14,473 nt of DNA, from positions 1 through 14,473 of the forward strand of contig JAUWGW010000028.1 in assembly GCA_030606215.1 (NCBI GenBank), given 5' to 3'. A program made the translations under genes and the position numbers. This document shows, piece after piece, positions 1-6,500 of this stretch. The notes under the pieces are model-generated. The model did no database searches. It was not told the DNA's origin and saw only the letters and a program-made list of their open reading frames with translations. Origin of the DNA: a bacterium. Lineage in GTDB: Bacteria; NPL-UPA2; JAUVJM01. The first letter of the stretch is position 1. Every line of letters starts with the position of its first letter.

Positions 1-139
1 GATGGTAATGCCGGGGGACAGTGTGAATTTAGAGGTAGAGTTGATAGTGCCGATAGCGATGGAGAAGGAGTTAAGGTTTGCGATAAGGGAAGGTGGTAAG
101 ACTGTAGGTGCCGGTCTTATTACGGAAATACTGGAGTAA
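1..139 (+). CDS. tuf: Translation elongation factor Tu, 3' end (partial)
   Basis: The last 45 codons of EF-Tu are visible, read from position 2 and ending at TAA 137-139. The 5' part lies outside the window. The residues belong to beta-barrel domain 3: the MPGD turn, the stretch ending in [17 protein letters not shown], and the family's usual C-terminus with [14 protein letters not shown]-Tu is the cytosolic GTPase that delivers aminoacyl-tRNA to the ribosome. Four of its five visible Ile codons are ATA, which differs from the EF-G gene downstream but matches the second tuf copy at the far end of the window. The stop codon is four bases before the rpmG start, so both are probably on one transcript. 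The identification rests on a short but highly characteristic segment. Confidence 0.95.
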   Translation, partial: MVMPGDSVNLEVELIVPIAMEKELRFAIREGGKTVGAGLITEILE

Positions 140-143
140 AACA

Positions 144-293
144 GTGCAGGAAATTATTACATTAGCCTGTCAGGAATGTAAGAGAAGGAATTATACAACT
201 ACAAAGAATAAGAAGCAAGATTCTGATAGACTGGAATTGAAAAAGTACTGCAGGTTTTGCAGAAAACATACCCCGCATAAGGAGATAAGGTGA
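144..293 (+). CDS. rpmG: 50S ribosomal protein L33 (zinc-binding form)
   Basis: This encodes a 49-residue basic protein of the large ribosomal subunit, near the exit-site tRNA. I place the start at GTG 144 because GGAG at 133-136 lies seven bases upstream and the product then has the standard L33 length. An upstream ATG in the same frame (108) would overlap tuf and add twelve residues foreign to the family. The conserved segment NYTTTKNKK (16-24) and RLELKKYC (29-36) are present. Two CxxC pairs, C9/C12 and C36/C39, form the zinc ribbon, so this is the 'C+' type of L33 rather than the zinc-independent paralogue. It sits between tuf and tRNA-Trp, as in many bacteria, and the tRNA begins six bases after its stop. 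Confidence 0.95.
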   Translation: MQEIITLACQECKRRNYTTTKNKKQDSDRLELKKYCRFCRKHTPHKEIR

Positions 294-299
294 ACCCGG

Positions 300-377
300 A
301 GGCCTGTAGCTCCAACTGGTTAGAGCGCCGGACTCCAAATCCGGATGTTGGGGGTTCGAGTCCCTCCAGGCCTGCCA
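300..377 (+). tRNA. trnW: tRNA-Trp (anticodon CCA)
   Basis: A full cloverleaf can be drawn. The acceptor stem is 300-306 paired with 367-373, with discriminator G374 and encoded CCA at 375-377. The D stem is 309-312/323-326 with a ten-base loop. The anticodon stem is 328-332/340-344 with loop 333-339 and anticodon CCA at 335-337. The variable loop is five bases (345-349). The T stem is 350-354/362-366 with loop TTCGAGT. Anticodon CCA reads UGG, hence tryptophan. The gene is embedded between rpmG and secE, a common location for tRNA-Trp. It is probably cut out of the operon transcript by RNase P and 3' nucleases, which would separate the tuf-rpmG message from the secE message. Confidence 0.97.
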
Positions 378-384
378 GCAATAT

Positions 385-453
385 AGCTGTCAGTAGTCAG
401 CTGTCAGCAAAAGATTTTTTAAGCTGAAGGCTGAAAGCAGATAGCTGAAAGCT
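385..453 (+). repeat. Stem-loop-forming short-repeat tract between tRNA-Trp and secE
   Basis: The 81-base gap holds two families of short repeats. AGCTGTCAG occurs at 385-393 and 399-407. GCTGAA(A)G occurs at 423-429, 430-437 and 444-451. The two halves are imperfect inverted repeats: 398-408 pairs with 423-433 over eleven positions with one G-U and one mismatch, around a 14-base A/T-rich loop (409-422). The tract ends five bases before the secE ATG, where a Shine-Dalgarno sequence would normally be. There is no T-run after the 3' arm, so it is not a simple intrinsic terminator. Its appearance suggests a dispersed REP-like palindromic repeat, but other copies cannot be seen in this window. 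I saw no convincing promoter in this gap. Confidence 0.6.
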
Positions 454-458
454 AATTT

Positions 459-677
459 ATGAAGAGAATAGCTAAGATAAAAGAGTTTCTGGTGGGTGTC
501 AGAGCGGAGTTGAGGAAGGTTACGTGGACAACATGGAGAGAATTAATGGCTTCTACTGGAGTGGTTATTCTAACAGTGGTTATTATTGCAATATTTCTTG
601 GCGTCATTGATTATCTAATGCAGCTGGGTGTGATTGGTGGTCGCTACAGCATTATTCAATTATTTAAGAGAGGATGA
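459..677 (+). CDS. secE: Preprotein translocase subunit SecE
   Basis: This encodes a 72-residue inner-membrane protein, the small essential subunit that clamps the SecY channel in Sec protein export. It is the short one-membrane-segment form. A basic amphipathic N-terminus (about 1-20) leads into the conserved motif VRAELRKVTW (14-23), followed by a hydrophobic transmembrane helix at about 32-56 and a short tail. The start at ATG 459 gives the usual family N-terminus, but no recognisable Shine-Dalgarno sequence precedes it. The region upstream is occupied by the repeat tract described separately. The stop overlaps the nusG start in an ATGA junction (674-677), which suggests translational coupling. 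The secE-nusG pairing is nearly universal in bacteria and supports the call. Confidence 0.95.
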   Translation: MKRIAKIKEFLVGVRAELRKVTWTTWRELMASTGVVILTVVIIAIFLGVIDYLMQLGVIGGRYSIIQLFKRG

Positions 678-1213
678 AGCAAGTGGAGAAAAAGTGGTAT
701 GTGATTCATACACAGTCAGGTCTTGAGAATAAGGTTAAGTCTCATCTTGAACGCAGGATTGAGGCTCTTGGTATGCAGGAGTATATTTCAAAGGTATTTG
801 TGCCAACTGAAGAAATAGCTGAAATCAGGGGGGGGCAGAAGAGAATAAGCAGGAGAACTTCCTACCCTGGTTATGTTCTTGTAGAAATGGAGTTGACGGA
901 ACAAGTTCAAGACCTTATCAGAACAACATCCGGTGTGACGGGGTTTGTAGGGGCTGGGAGAAAACCTGTTTCACTTGATTGGGCTGAAGTGGAGACGATT
1001 TTAAAGTCTGCTGAAGAGAAAAAAGCCAAGCCTAAACCAAAGGTAGGTTTTGTGAAAGGGGAGGCAATCAGGATTGCGGAAGGACCTTTTGCAAACTTTA
1101 ATGGCACTGTTGAGGAGTCGTATCCTGATAAAGGCAAGTTGAAGGCAATGATTTCTATATTTGGGCGTTTAACCCCGGTAGAACTTGAATACTGGCAGGT
1201 GGAGAAAGGTTGA
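674..1213 (+). CDS. nusG: Transcription termination/antitermination factor NusG
   Basis: This encodes a 179-residue cytosolic protein of normal NusG length. The NGN domain (about 1-112) begins with [16 protein letters not shown] and contains the PGYVLVEM strand that contacts the RNA polymerase clamp. A Lys/Pro-rich linker (about 115-123) leads to the C-terminal KOW domain, with [20 protein letters not shown] starting near residue 128. That domain binds ribosomal protein S10 or Rho and so couples transcription to translation or to termination. No extra domain is inserted. The ATG overlaps the secE stop by four bases, and AGAGAGG just upstream can serve as the ribosome-binding site. The stop is one base from the rplK start. 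Confidence 0.97.
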   Translation: MKQVEKKWYVIHTQSGLENKVKSHLERRIEALGMQEYISKVFVPTEEIAEIRGGQKRISRRTSYPGYVLVEMELTEQVQDLIRTTSGVTGFVGAGRKPVSLDWAEVETILKSAEEKKAKPKPKVGFVKGEAIRIAEGPFANFNGTVEESYPDKGKLKAMISIFGRLTPVELEYWQVEKG

Positions 1214-1214
1214 A

Positions 1215-1649
1215 ATGGCAAGGAAAGAAGTCATTGGAGAGATAAAGCTGCAGATACAGGGTGGTAAAGCAACTCCTGCCCCGCCAGTTGGTCCTGCTCT
1301 CGGTCAGCACGGTATCAATATAATGGAGTTCTGCCAGTCATTTAATAAAGCTACAACCGGTAAGGAAGATATGGTTATACCGGTTGTGATAACTGTGTAT
1401 GCTGACAGGTCATTCAGTTTTGTGATGAAATCGTCCCCTGCCTCAGCATTATTGAAAAGAGCTGCGGGCATCGTCAAAGCGTCTGGTATACCAAATCGCG
1501 AGAAGATTGGCAAGGTGACAAGAGAGCAAGTCAGGGAAATTGCAGAGATGAAGATGAAAGATTTGAACGCATCAAATCTTGATAACGCAATACGGATAAT
1601 TGAAGGGACAGCCAGAAGTATGGGTGTAGAGATAGAAAATGGCTCGTAG
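1215..1649 (+). CDS. rplK: 50S ribosomal protein L11
   Basis: This encodes a 144-residue protein that binds 23S rRNA at the GTPase-associated centre and helps EF-G, EF-Tu and RelA work. The start is taken at ATG 1215, giving [14 protein letters not shown]. It has GGAGAAAGG at 1201-1209 upstream. An in-frame upstream codon at 1185 would add ten residues not seen in the family. The proline-rich N-terminal motif [10 protein letters not shown] (21-30), the target region of thiostrepton-type drugs, is intact, followed by the linker and the RNA-binding C-terminal domain. The 3' end overlaps rplA by eleven bases, so the two are probably translated in a coupled way. Nothing unusual is seen in the protein. 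Confidence 0.97.
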   Translation: MARKEVIGEIKLQIQGGKATPAPPVGPALGQHGINIMEFCQSFNKATTGKEDMVIPVVITVYADRSFSFVMKSSPASALLKRAAGIVKASGIPNREKIGKVTREQVREIAEMKMKDLNASNLDNAIRIIEGTARSMGVEIENGS

Positions 1650-2346
1650 AGGGAAACGCTATCTGGAGGCAAGTAAGCCTGTTGGCCGGGGAAGAAAATA
1701 CGGGCTGGATGAAGCGATCCAGGTTCTCAAGAATGTGAAGAAAGCAAAGTTTGATGAGACGGTTGAGGTGTCCTGCCATTTAGGAGTTGACCCGAAACAG
1801 GCTGACCAGATGGTAAGGGGCGTGGTAACTCTACCGCACGGGACGGGGAAGAAGGTCAGAGTGATTGTTTTTGCTCAGGGCGAAAAAGCCAGTGAGGCAA
1901 AGGAGGCAGGCGCGGAAGTTGTTGGCGGGGAGGAGCTTGTATCAAAGGTATCCGGGGGATGGATGGATTTCGAGGCGGTAGTTGCAACACCAGATATGAT
2001 GAAAGTGGTGAGTAAACTTGGTCGGATACTTGGTCCGCGCGGGCTTATGCCAAACCCAAAGGCGGGGACAGTTACTTTTGAACTTGCCAGAGTTATAAAA
2101 GAGATTAAAGCAGGAAGAGTTGAATTCAGAGTTGACAGAGGTGCTAGTCTTCATCTTTCTGTCGGGAAAGCGTCATTTACGGATTCTCAGCTATCTGATA
2201 ATGTTGCGGCATGTTTTTCAGCTATTTTGCGTGCTAAGCCTGCTGCTTGTAAAGGACAATATCTCAAATCGGTAACTGTGTCAACTTGTATGGGACCAGG
2301 AATTAAATTGGATGTTCAGCAACTAACTGTGAAGGTGCAGAACTAA
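1639..2346 (+). CDS. rplA: 50S ribosomal protein L1
   Basis: This encodes a 235-residue protein of standard length that forms the mobile L1 stalk and helps release deacylated tRNA. In many bacteria it also represses its own operon by binding the messenger RNA. The family signature [18 protein letters not shown] is at residues 128-145. Two alpha/beta domains are implied by the pattern around it, and the C-terminal segment from about 205 matches the family. The start ATG lies inside rplK (11-base overlap) with only a weak purine stretch upstream, so translation probably depends on ribosomes finishing rplK. No free leader exists here that could hold the usual L1-binding mimic of 23S rRNA. If the organism uses L1 feedback, the site must be elsewhere in the transcript. 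Confidence 0.97.
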   Translation: MARRGKRYLEASKPVGRGRKYGLDEAIQVLKNVKKAKFDETVEVSCHLGVDPKQADQMVRGVVTLPHGTGKKVRVIVFAQGEKASEAKEAGAEVVGGEELVSKVSGGWMDFEAVVATPDMMKVVSKLGRILGPRGLMPNPKAGTVTFELARVIKEIKAGRVEFRVDRGASLHLSVGKASFTDSQLSDNVAACFSAILRAKPAACKGQYLKSVTVSTCMGPGIKLDVQQLTVKVQN

Positions 2347-2350
2347 GAAA

Positions 2351-2899
2351 ATGCCGAGATTAGAGAAAGAAATTATGGTAGATGAACTCAGGAGTTCTCT
2401 AAAAGAAATAAGCAGTTTCATTATTACCGGGTATTCCAGGCTTAGTTCAAATGAATTGAACGAGTTAAGAGGAAATTTGTGCCGGGCAGGTGGTGTTTTA
2501 AGAGTGGTAAAAAATCGCCTTGCCGGTATTGTAATGCAAGAAGAACCGTGGCGTCGGCTCCTAAGGTGTATTGATGGTCCCACAGCTTTTGTATTGATTT
2601 CAGGAGAGCCTGTGGTGGCTACGAAGGTTTTAGCCGAGTTTGCGAAGAAGCACGGGGGGATTGAGCTGAGGGGAGGGTTGATGCAGTCTATTCTGGTGAA
2701 TGAGGAACAAATCAAGAGCATTGCGAGACTCCCTAACAGGGAACTACTCATCGCCCAGCTTGTTAATAGGTTAATTTCTCCCGTTGCAGGGTTCATGAAT
2801 ACGATTAGCAGTCCAATCGGGTCTTTAATAAGGAGTCTTGAGAAAATAAAGGAAAAAATTGGAGGGGAGAACCATGCCAAAGAAAAAGGAAACCGGTAA
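2351..2899 (+). CDS. rplJ: 50S ribosomal protein L10 (stalk base)
   Basis: This encodes a 182-residue protein. The N-terminal globular domain anchors the stalk to 23S rRNA next to L11, and the long C-terminal helix holds L12 dimers. Family features seen are the N-terminal helix, [17 protein letters not shown] (about 24-40), VVKNRLA (about 52-58), GPTAFVLI (about 76-83) and the helical tail from about 128. It is slightly longer than the E. coli protein (165). I cannot tell whether two or three L12 dimers bind. The start is four bases after the rplA stop with a weak AAGGTG far upstream, so coupling to rplA is likely. There is no intergenic space for the classical L10 leader. The last 26 bases overlap rplL, and that overlap contains the rplL start codon. 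Confidence 0.95.
   Translation: MPRLEKEIMVDELRSSLKEISSFIITGYSRLSSNELNELRGNLCRAGGVLRVVKNRLAGIVMQEEPWRRLLRCIDGPTAFVLISGEPVVATKVLAEFAKKHGGIELRGGLMQSILVNEEQIKSIARLPNRELLIAQLVNRLISPVAGFMNTISSPIGSLIRSLEKIKEKIGGENHAKEKGNR
2861..2869 (+). promoter_or_regulatory. Strong ribosome-binding site that fixes the rplL start
   Basis: GGAGGGGAG lies inside the 3' end of rplJ, and GGAGG is eight bases before ATG 2874. It is the strongest Shine-Dalgarno sequence in the first 3.5 kb, which fits the need for several L12 copies per L10. It also makes the in-frame TTG at 2859 an unlikely start, because that codon lies upstream of or within the site. Confidence 0.8.
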
Positions 2900-3539
2900 G
2901 GCGACTGAAGAGAAAGCATCTGTGGAAGAAACTCAGGTAGCACAGGTAGCAGTGGAAGAAACCCAGGCGCCTGTTGAGGAAAAAGCGAAAGTTGTTGAGC
3001 AAAAAGAGAAAGTTGAAAAAGAAGAAAAACCTGTAGAGGAAAAGAAGAAAGTCAAGAAAGAGGAAAAACCTGTAGAGGAGGTTTCCGAAAAGTCTGAAAA
3101 GAAGGAGGTTTCTCCAAAGGTATCGGAAGTTCTTGAAGAGGTAAAAACTATGACCCCTGAGGAGAGAACAGAGTTTGGAGTTTCGCTGGTTAAGGGATTA
3201 AGTGTTCTTGAACTCTCTGAATGGGTGAAGACTCTGGAAAAGGAGTTTGGTATTTCAGCGGCAGCTCCTGTGGCGGTTGCGGCAGCACCTGCAGGGTCTC
3301 AGGAAGCTTCAGCTGAAGAGGTAAAGAAAGACAGCTTCGCAGTTATGCTTGTGTCTTCCGGTGATAAGAAGATACAGGTTATCAAGGAGGTCAGAACGAT
3401 TACGAGTTTAGGATTGAGAGAAGCAAAAGCTCTTGTTGATGAAGCGCCAAAGCCTGTAAAGGAGAATATAACCGAGAAAGAAGCAAATGAGATTAAAGCG
3501 AAACTCGAAGCAGCTGGAGCCACGGTTGAACTAAAATAA
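2874..3539 (+). CDS. rplL: 50S ribosomal protein L7/L12 with long Lys/Glu-rich N-terminal extension
   Basis: This encodes a 221-residue stalk protein, against about 120-130 for the family. Residues from about 95 on are ordinary L12. The dimerisation domain includes [19 protein letters not shown] (109-127). The Ala/Pro/Val hinge is about 128-142. The C-terminal domain, from about 153, includes KIQVIKEVR (166-174) and [18 protein letters not shown] (180-197), which recruit EF-G and EF-Tu. The first 80 or so residues are extra and low in complexity: residues 1-80 contain 20 Lys and 23 Glu plus Val, Pro, Thr and Gln, with internal repeats. The start is ATG 2874, set by the strong site upstream. 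The extension is in frame with, and continuous into, the conserved part, with no stop or alternative good start between, so it is probably translated. It would project from the L10-bound end of the dimer. Confidence 0.93.
   Translation: MPKKKETGKATEEKASVEETQVAQVAVEETQAPVEEKAKVVEQKEKVEKEEKPVEEKKKVKKEEKPVEEVSEKSEKKEVSPKVSEVLEEVKTMTPEERTEFGVSLVKGLSVLELSEWVKTLEKEFGISAAAPVAVAAAPAGSQEASAEEVKKDSFAVMLVSSGDKKIQVIKEVRTITSLGLREAKALVDEAPKPVKENITEKEANEIKAKLEAAGATVELK
2922..3079 (+). repeat. Internal direct repeats in the rplL extension
   Basis: Two short repeat pairs lie in the 5' part of rplL. GTGGAAGAAAC occurs at 2922-2932 and 2952-2962 (30-base period, encoding VEETQ at residues 17-21 and 27-31). GAAAAACCTGTAGAGGA occurs at 3024-3040 and 3063-3079 (39-base period, encoding KEEKPVEE at 49-56 and 62-69). 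Both periods are multiples of three, so copying events would keep the reading frame. Confidence 0.8.
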
Positions 3540-3545
3540 AGGGGG
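3540..3545 (+). promoter_or_regulatory. Ribosome-binding site for the TTG start of rpoBC
   Basis: AGGGGG begins right after the rplL stop and ends seven bases before TTG 3553. The resulting N-terminus, [25 protein letters not shown], matches the family's usual beginning. No ATG or GTG in this frame lies close enough to serve instead, so TTG is the best-supported start. Confidence 0.7.
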
Positions 3546-3552
3546 AAATAAA

Positions 3553-6500
3553 TTGATAAAGGAGGAAAGGAGAGACTTTTCAAAAATAAGCGAAGTCTTG
3601 AAGATTCCTAATTTAATTGAAGTGCAAACATCTTCATATGAAGCTTTTCTTCAGAAGGGTGTTTCTCCTGAGAAGAGGAAATCAGAAGGATTGCAGGCTG
3701 TCTTTGAAGAGATTTTCCCCGTTGAAAGCCATGATGGCAGTTCCAGACTGGAATTAGTAAGTTATTCTGTGGGGGAACCTCAGTATGATCCGGATGAATG
3801 CCGGAAAAGAGGAAAAGATTATGCAGTGTCTCTGAAGGCAAGGCTGAAACTTGTTGTCAGGGAGAAGAGAGAAGGTGAGAAGGAAACTGTCAGGGAACAG
3901 GAACAGGAAGTTTTCTTTGGTGAGATACCAGCTATGACGGAGAATGGGACGTTTATAATAAATGGATCTGAGAGGGTAATTGTAAGCCAGTTACATCGCA
4001 GTCCGGGTGTTTCTTTTGAACTGAAGGTGCATGCCAATAAGAAACTCTATTCTGGCAGGATTATTCCCTATCACGGGGCATGGCTTGAATTTGAATTTGA
4101 TATATATGATGTCTTAAATGTCAGTATAGATAGAAAACGCAAGTTCCCATGTACTGCTCTCTTGCGTGCTCTGGGTTATAGTTCGGATAAGGAAATAATC
4201 CGCTTATTCTATGATGTGGAAGAGATCCCTTCTGACAGGAAGGCAATGGGTAAAATAATTGCGGATAAAGTCATAGATAAGGAAGGTATTGTCATTGCTG
4301 AAACAAAAGAGCAAATTACTGACGCCCTTCTTGAAAAGCTGAAACGTCGTAAGATACGCACAGTTCCAGTGATGCTGTGTCAGGAAGGGGAGTCTTACCT
4401 TATATCGACACTGAGAAAGGACTTAACGAGTTCTAAAGAGGAAGCACTTCTTGATATATATCATAAACTTCGTCCCGGCGACATATCAAGTTTAAGTAAC
4501 GCAGAAAGTTTTCTCGCCAGACTTTTCTTTAACGGGAGGTTCTATAACCTCAGGGGAGTTGGCAGGTTCAAACTCAATAGAAAACTTGGTATGAACATTT
4601 CTCTTAAGCAGAAAACCCTCATCAAGGAAGATATCATTGAGGTTATAAAATATCTTCTGAAGTTGAAAAATGGCACAGGCAAGGTTGATGACATCGACCA
4701 TCTTGGAAACAGGCGTGTGCGTAATGTTGGAGAGCTGGTGCAGAACCAGTTCAGAATTGGAATGGCGAGGATGGAAAGGTCTGTTAAGGAAAGATTCAAC
4801 ATACAGGATATGAGTTCTGCCATGCCACATCATCTTGTGAATACAAGACTTGTTGCAAGCACAGTGAAGGATTTCTTTGCGCGAAGTCAACTTTCCCAGT
4901 TCATGGACCAAACAAATCCAATTGCTGAGTTGACTCACAAGAGAAGACTGAGTGCTCTCGGTCCCGGTGGTTTGAGTAGAGAAAGAGCAGGGTTTGAAGT
5001 GAGAGATGTTCATTTTTCACACTATGGGCGTATTTGCCCGATTGAGACACCTGAAGGTCCGAACATCGGTCTTATTGTTTCCCTCACGACATATGCTTGC
5101 ATAAACAAGTTCGGTTTTCTTGAAACTCCCTACAGGAAGGTTGCAAAAGGAAAGGTTACGGATGAGGTAGAGTACCTCTCCGCTGATATTGAAGACGAAC
5201 ATGTTATAGCGCAGGCGAATGCGAAATTGGACAGAAATGGACGTTTTCTCGATGAGGGTATCCTGTCACGGTTTGGAGATGGTTTCCCGAAAGTTTCCCC
5301 GCAGGAAGTTGAGTACATGGATGTCTCGCCAAAACAACTGGTGAGTGCGGCAGCAAGTTTGATTCCTTTTCTGGAGCATGATGATGCCAACCGCGCTCTA
5401 ATGGGGTGCAACATGCAGAGGCAGGCTGTTCCGCTGCTGCGGACAGAGCCCCCCATTATTGGCACAGGTATGGAATATATTACGGCATGTGATTCAGGCG
5501 CAGTTGTGGTTGCGAAAGGAGATGGCACAGTTATAAGCTGCTCATCCAAATCAATATATATAAGGGAAGAAGACGGGAACGCGAGAGAATATCGTTTGAA
5601 AAAATTCCAGCGTTCCAACCAGAGCACATGTCTCAACCAGAAACCGATTGTCTATGTTGGCGACCGGGTGAGGAAAGGGCAGGTTATAGCTGATGGTCCA
5701 GCAACAAAGAATGCAGAACTTGCGCTTGGGAGAAATGTGCTGGTAGCTTTCATGCCGTGGGGAGGATACAATTTTGAAGACGCTATTTTGATCAGCGAGA
5801 AAGTTGTTAAGGAGGATATGTATGCCTCGATTCATATAGATGAGTTTCAACTTGAAGCCCGTGATACGAAACTTGGTCCTGAGGAGATAACCAGAGATAT
5901 ACCAAATGTGGCCGAAGGTGCGCTGGCGAATCTTGATGAGAATGGAATTGTGCGAGTCGGTGCTGAGGTAAAGTCTGGAGATATTCTTATCGGCAAGGTT
6001 ACTCCAAAAAGCGAGACTGAGTTGACTCCTGAAGAAAAACTCTTAAGAGCTATTTTTGGTGAGAAGGCGGCGGATGTCAGGGATGCTTCCTTGACTGCCC
6101 CATCAGGTGTGGAGGGGATTATTGTTGATGTAAAAGTGTTTTCACGCAAGGAGGGGCAGGAGGAGGAAGAAGAACTGAAAAAAATGGGCCGCCTCAGGAT
6201 GAAGTACAAGCAGGAGATTGACGGATTAAAGATGGCAAAGGACAAAAAATTGCTTGGATTGCTCAAAGGGAGGAAACTCACAGAGGATTTTGTTAATGAG
6301 AAAACAGGAAAAGCAATCCTCGGCAGGCGTGAGAAGATTGATGTTGAGAACTTCAAAAAGCTTAAAAAATATGATTTGAGAAATGTGAGCATTAAAGAAA
6401 CCAGCGTCCAGAAGAAACTTGAGAAAATAATTGATGCATTTGAATCGAAGATTGGTGGACTCTATAGAGAAGAAGAGAGAGAGATTGATAAGATAAGGAG

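Noticed and set aside
108-143. Upstream ATG 108 as the start of rpmG
   Set aside because: It lies within the end of tuf and would add twelve unrelated residues. GTG 144 gives the standard 49-residue L33 with a spaced GGAG.
398-433. Intrinsic terminator after tRNA-Trp
   Set aside because: The T-rich run (415-420) is in the loop rather than after the 3' arm, so the geometry is wrong for a terminator.
385-453. CRISPR array
   Set aside because: The repeats are only 7-9 bases, irregularly spaced and without spacers of uniform length.
378-458. Promoter for secE in the tRNA-secE gap
   Set aside because: No pair of -35 and -10 elements with acceptable spacing could be recognised in the repeat-rich sequence.
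1185-1214. Upstream in-frame start for rplK
   Set aside because: It would lie inside nusG and add ten residues absent from the L11 family, while ATG 1215 has a good site upstream.
2859-2873. TTG 2859 as the start of rplL
   Set aside because: It overlaps the strong GGAGGGGAG ribosome-binding site. ATG 2874 has correct spacing and a normal initiator.
4885-4962. Rifampicin-resistance substitutions in beta
   Set aside because: The central resistance positions D452, H462 and S467 and the surrounding residues match the sensitive form, so nothing unusual is supported.
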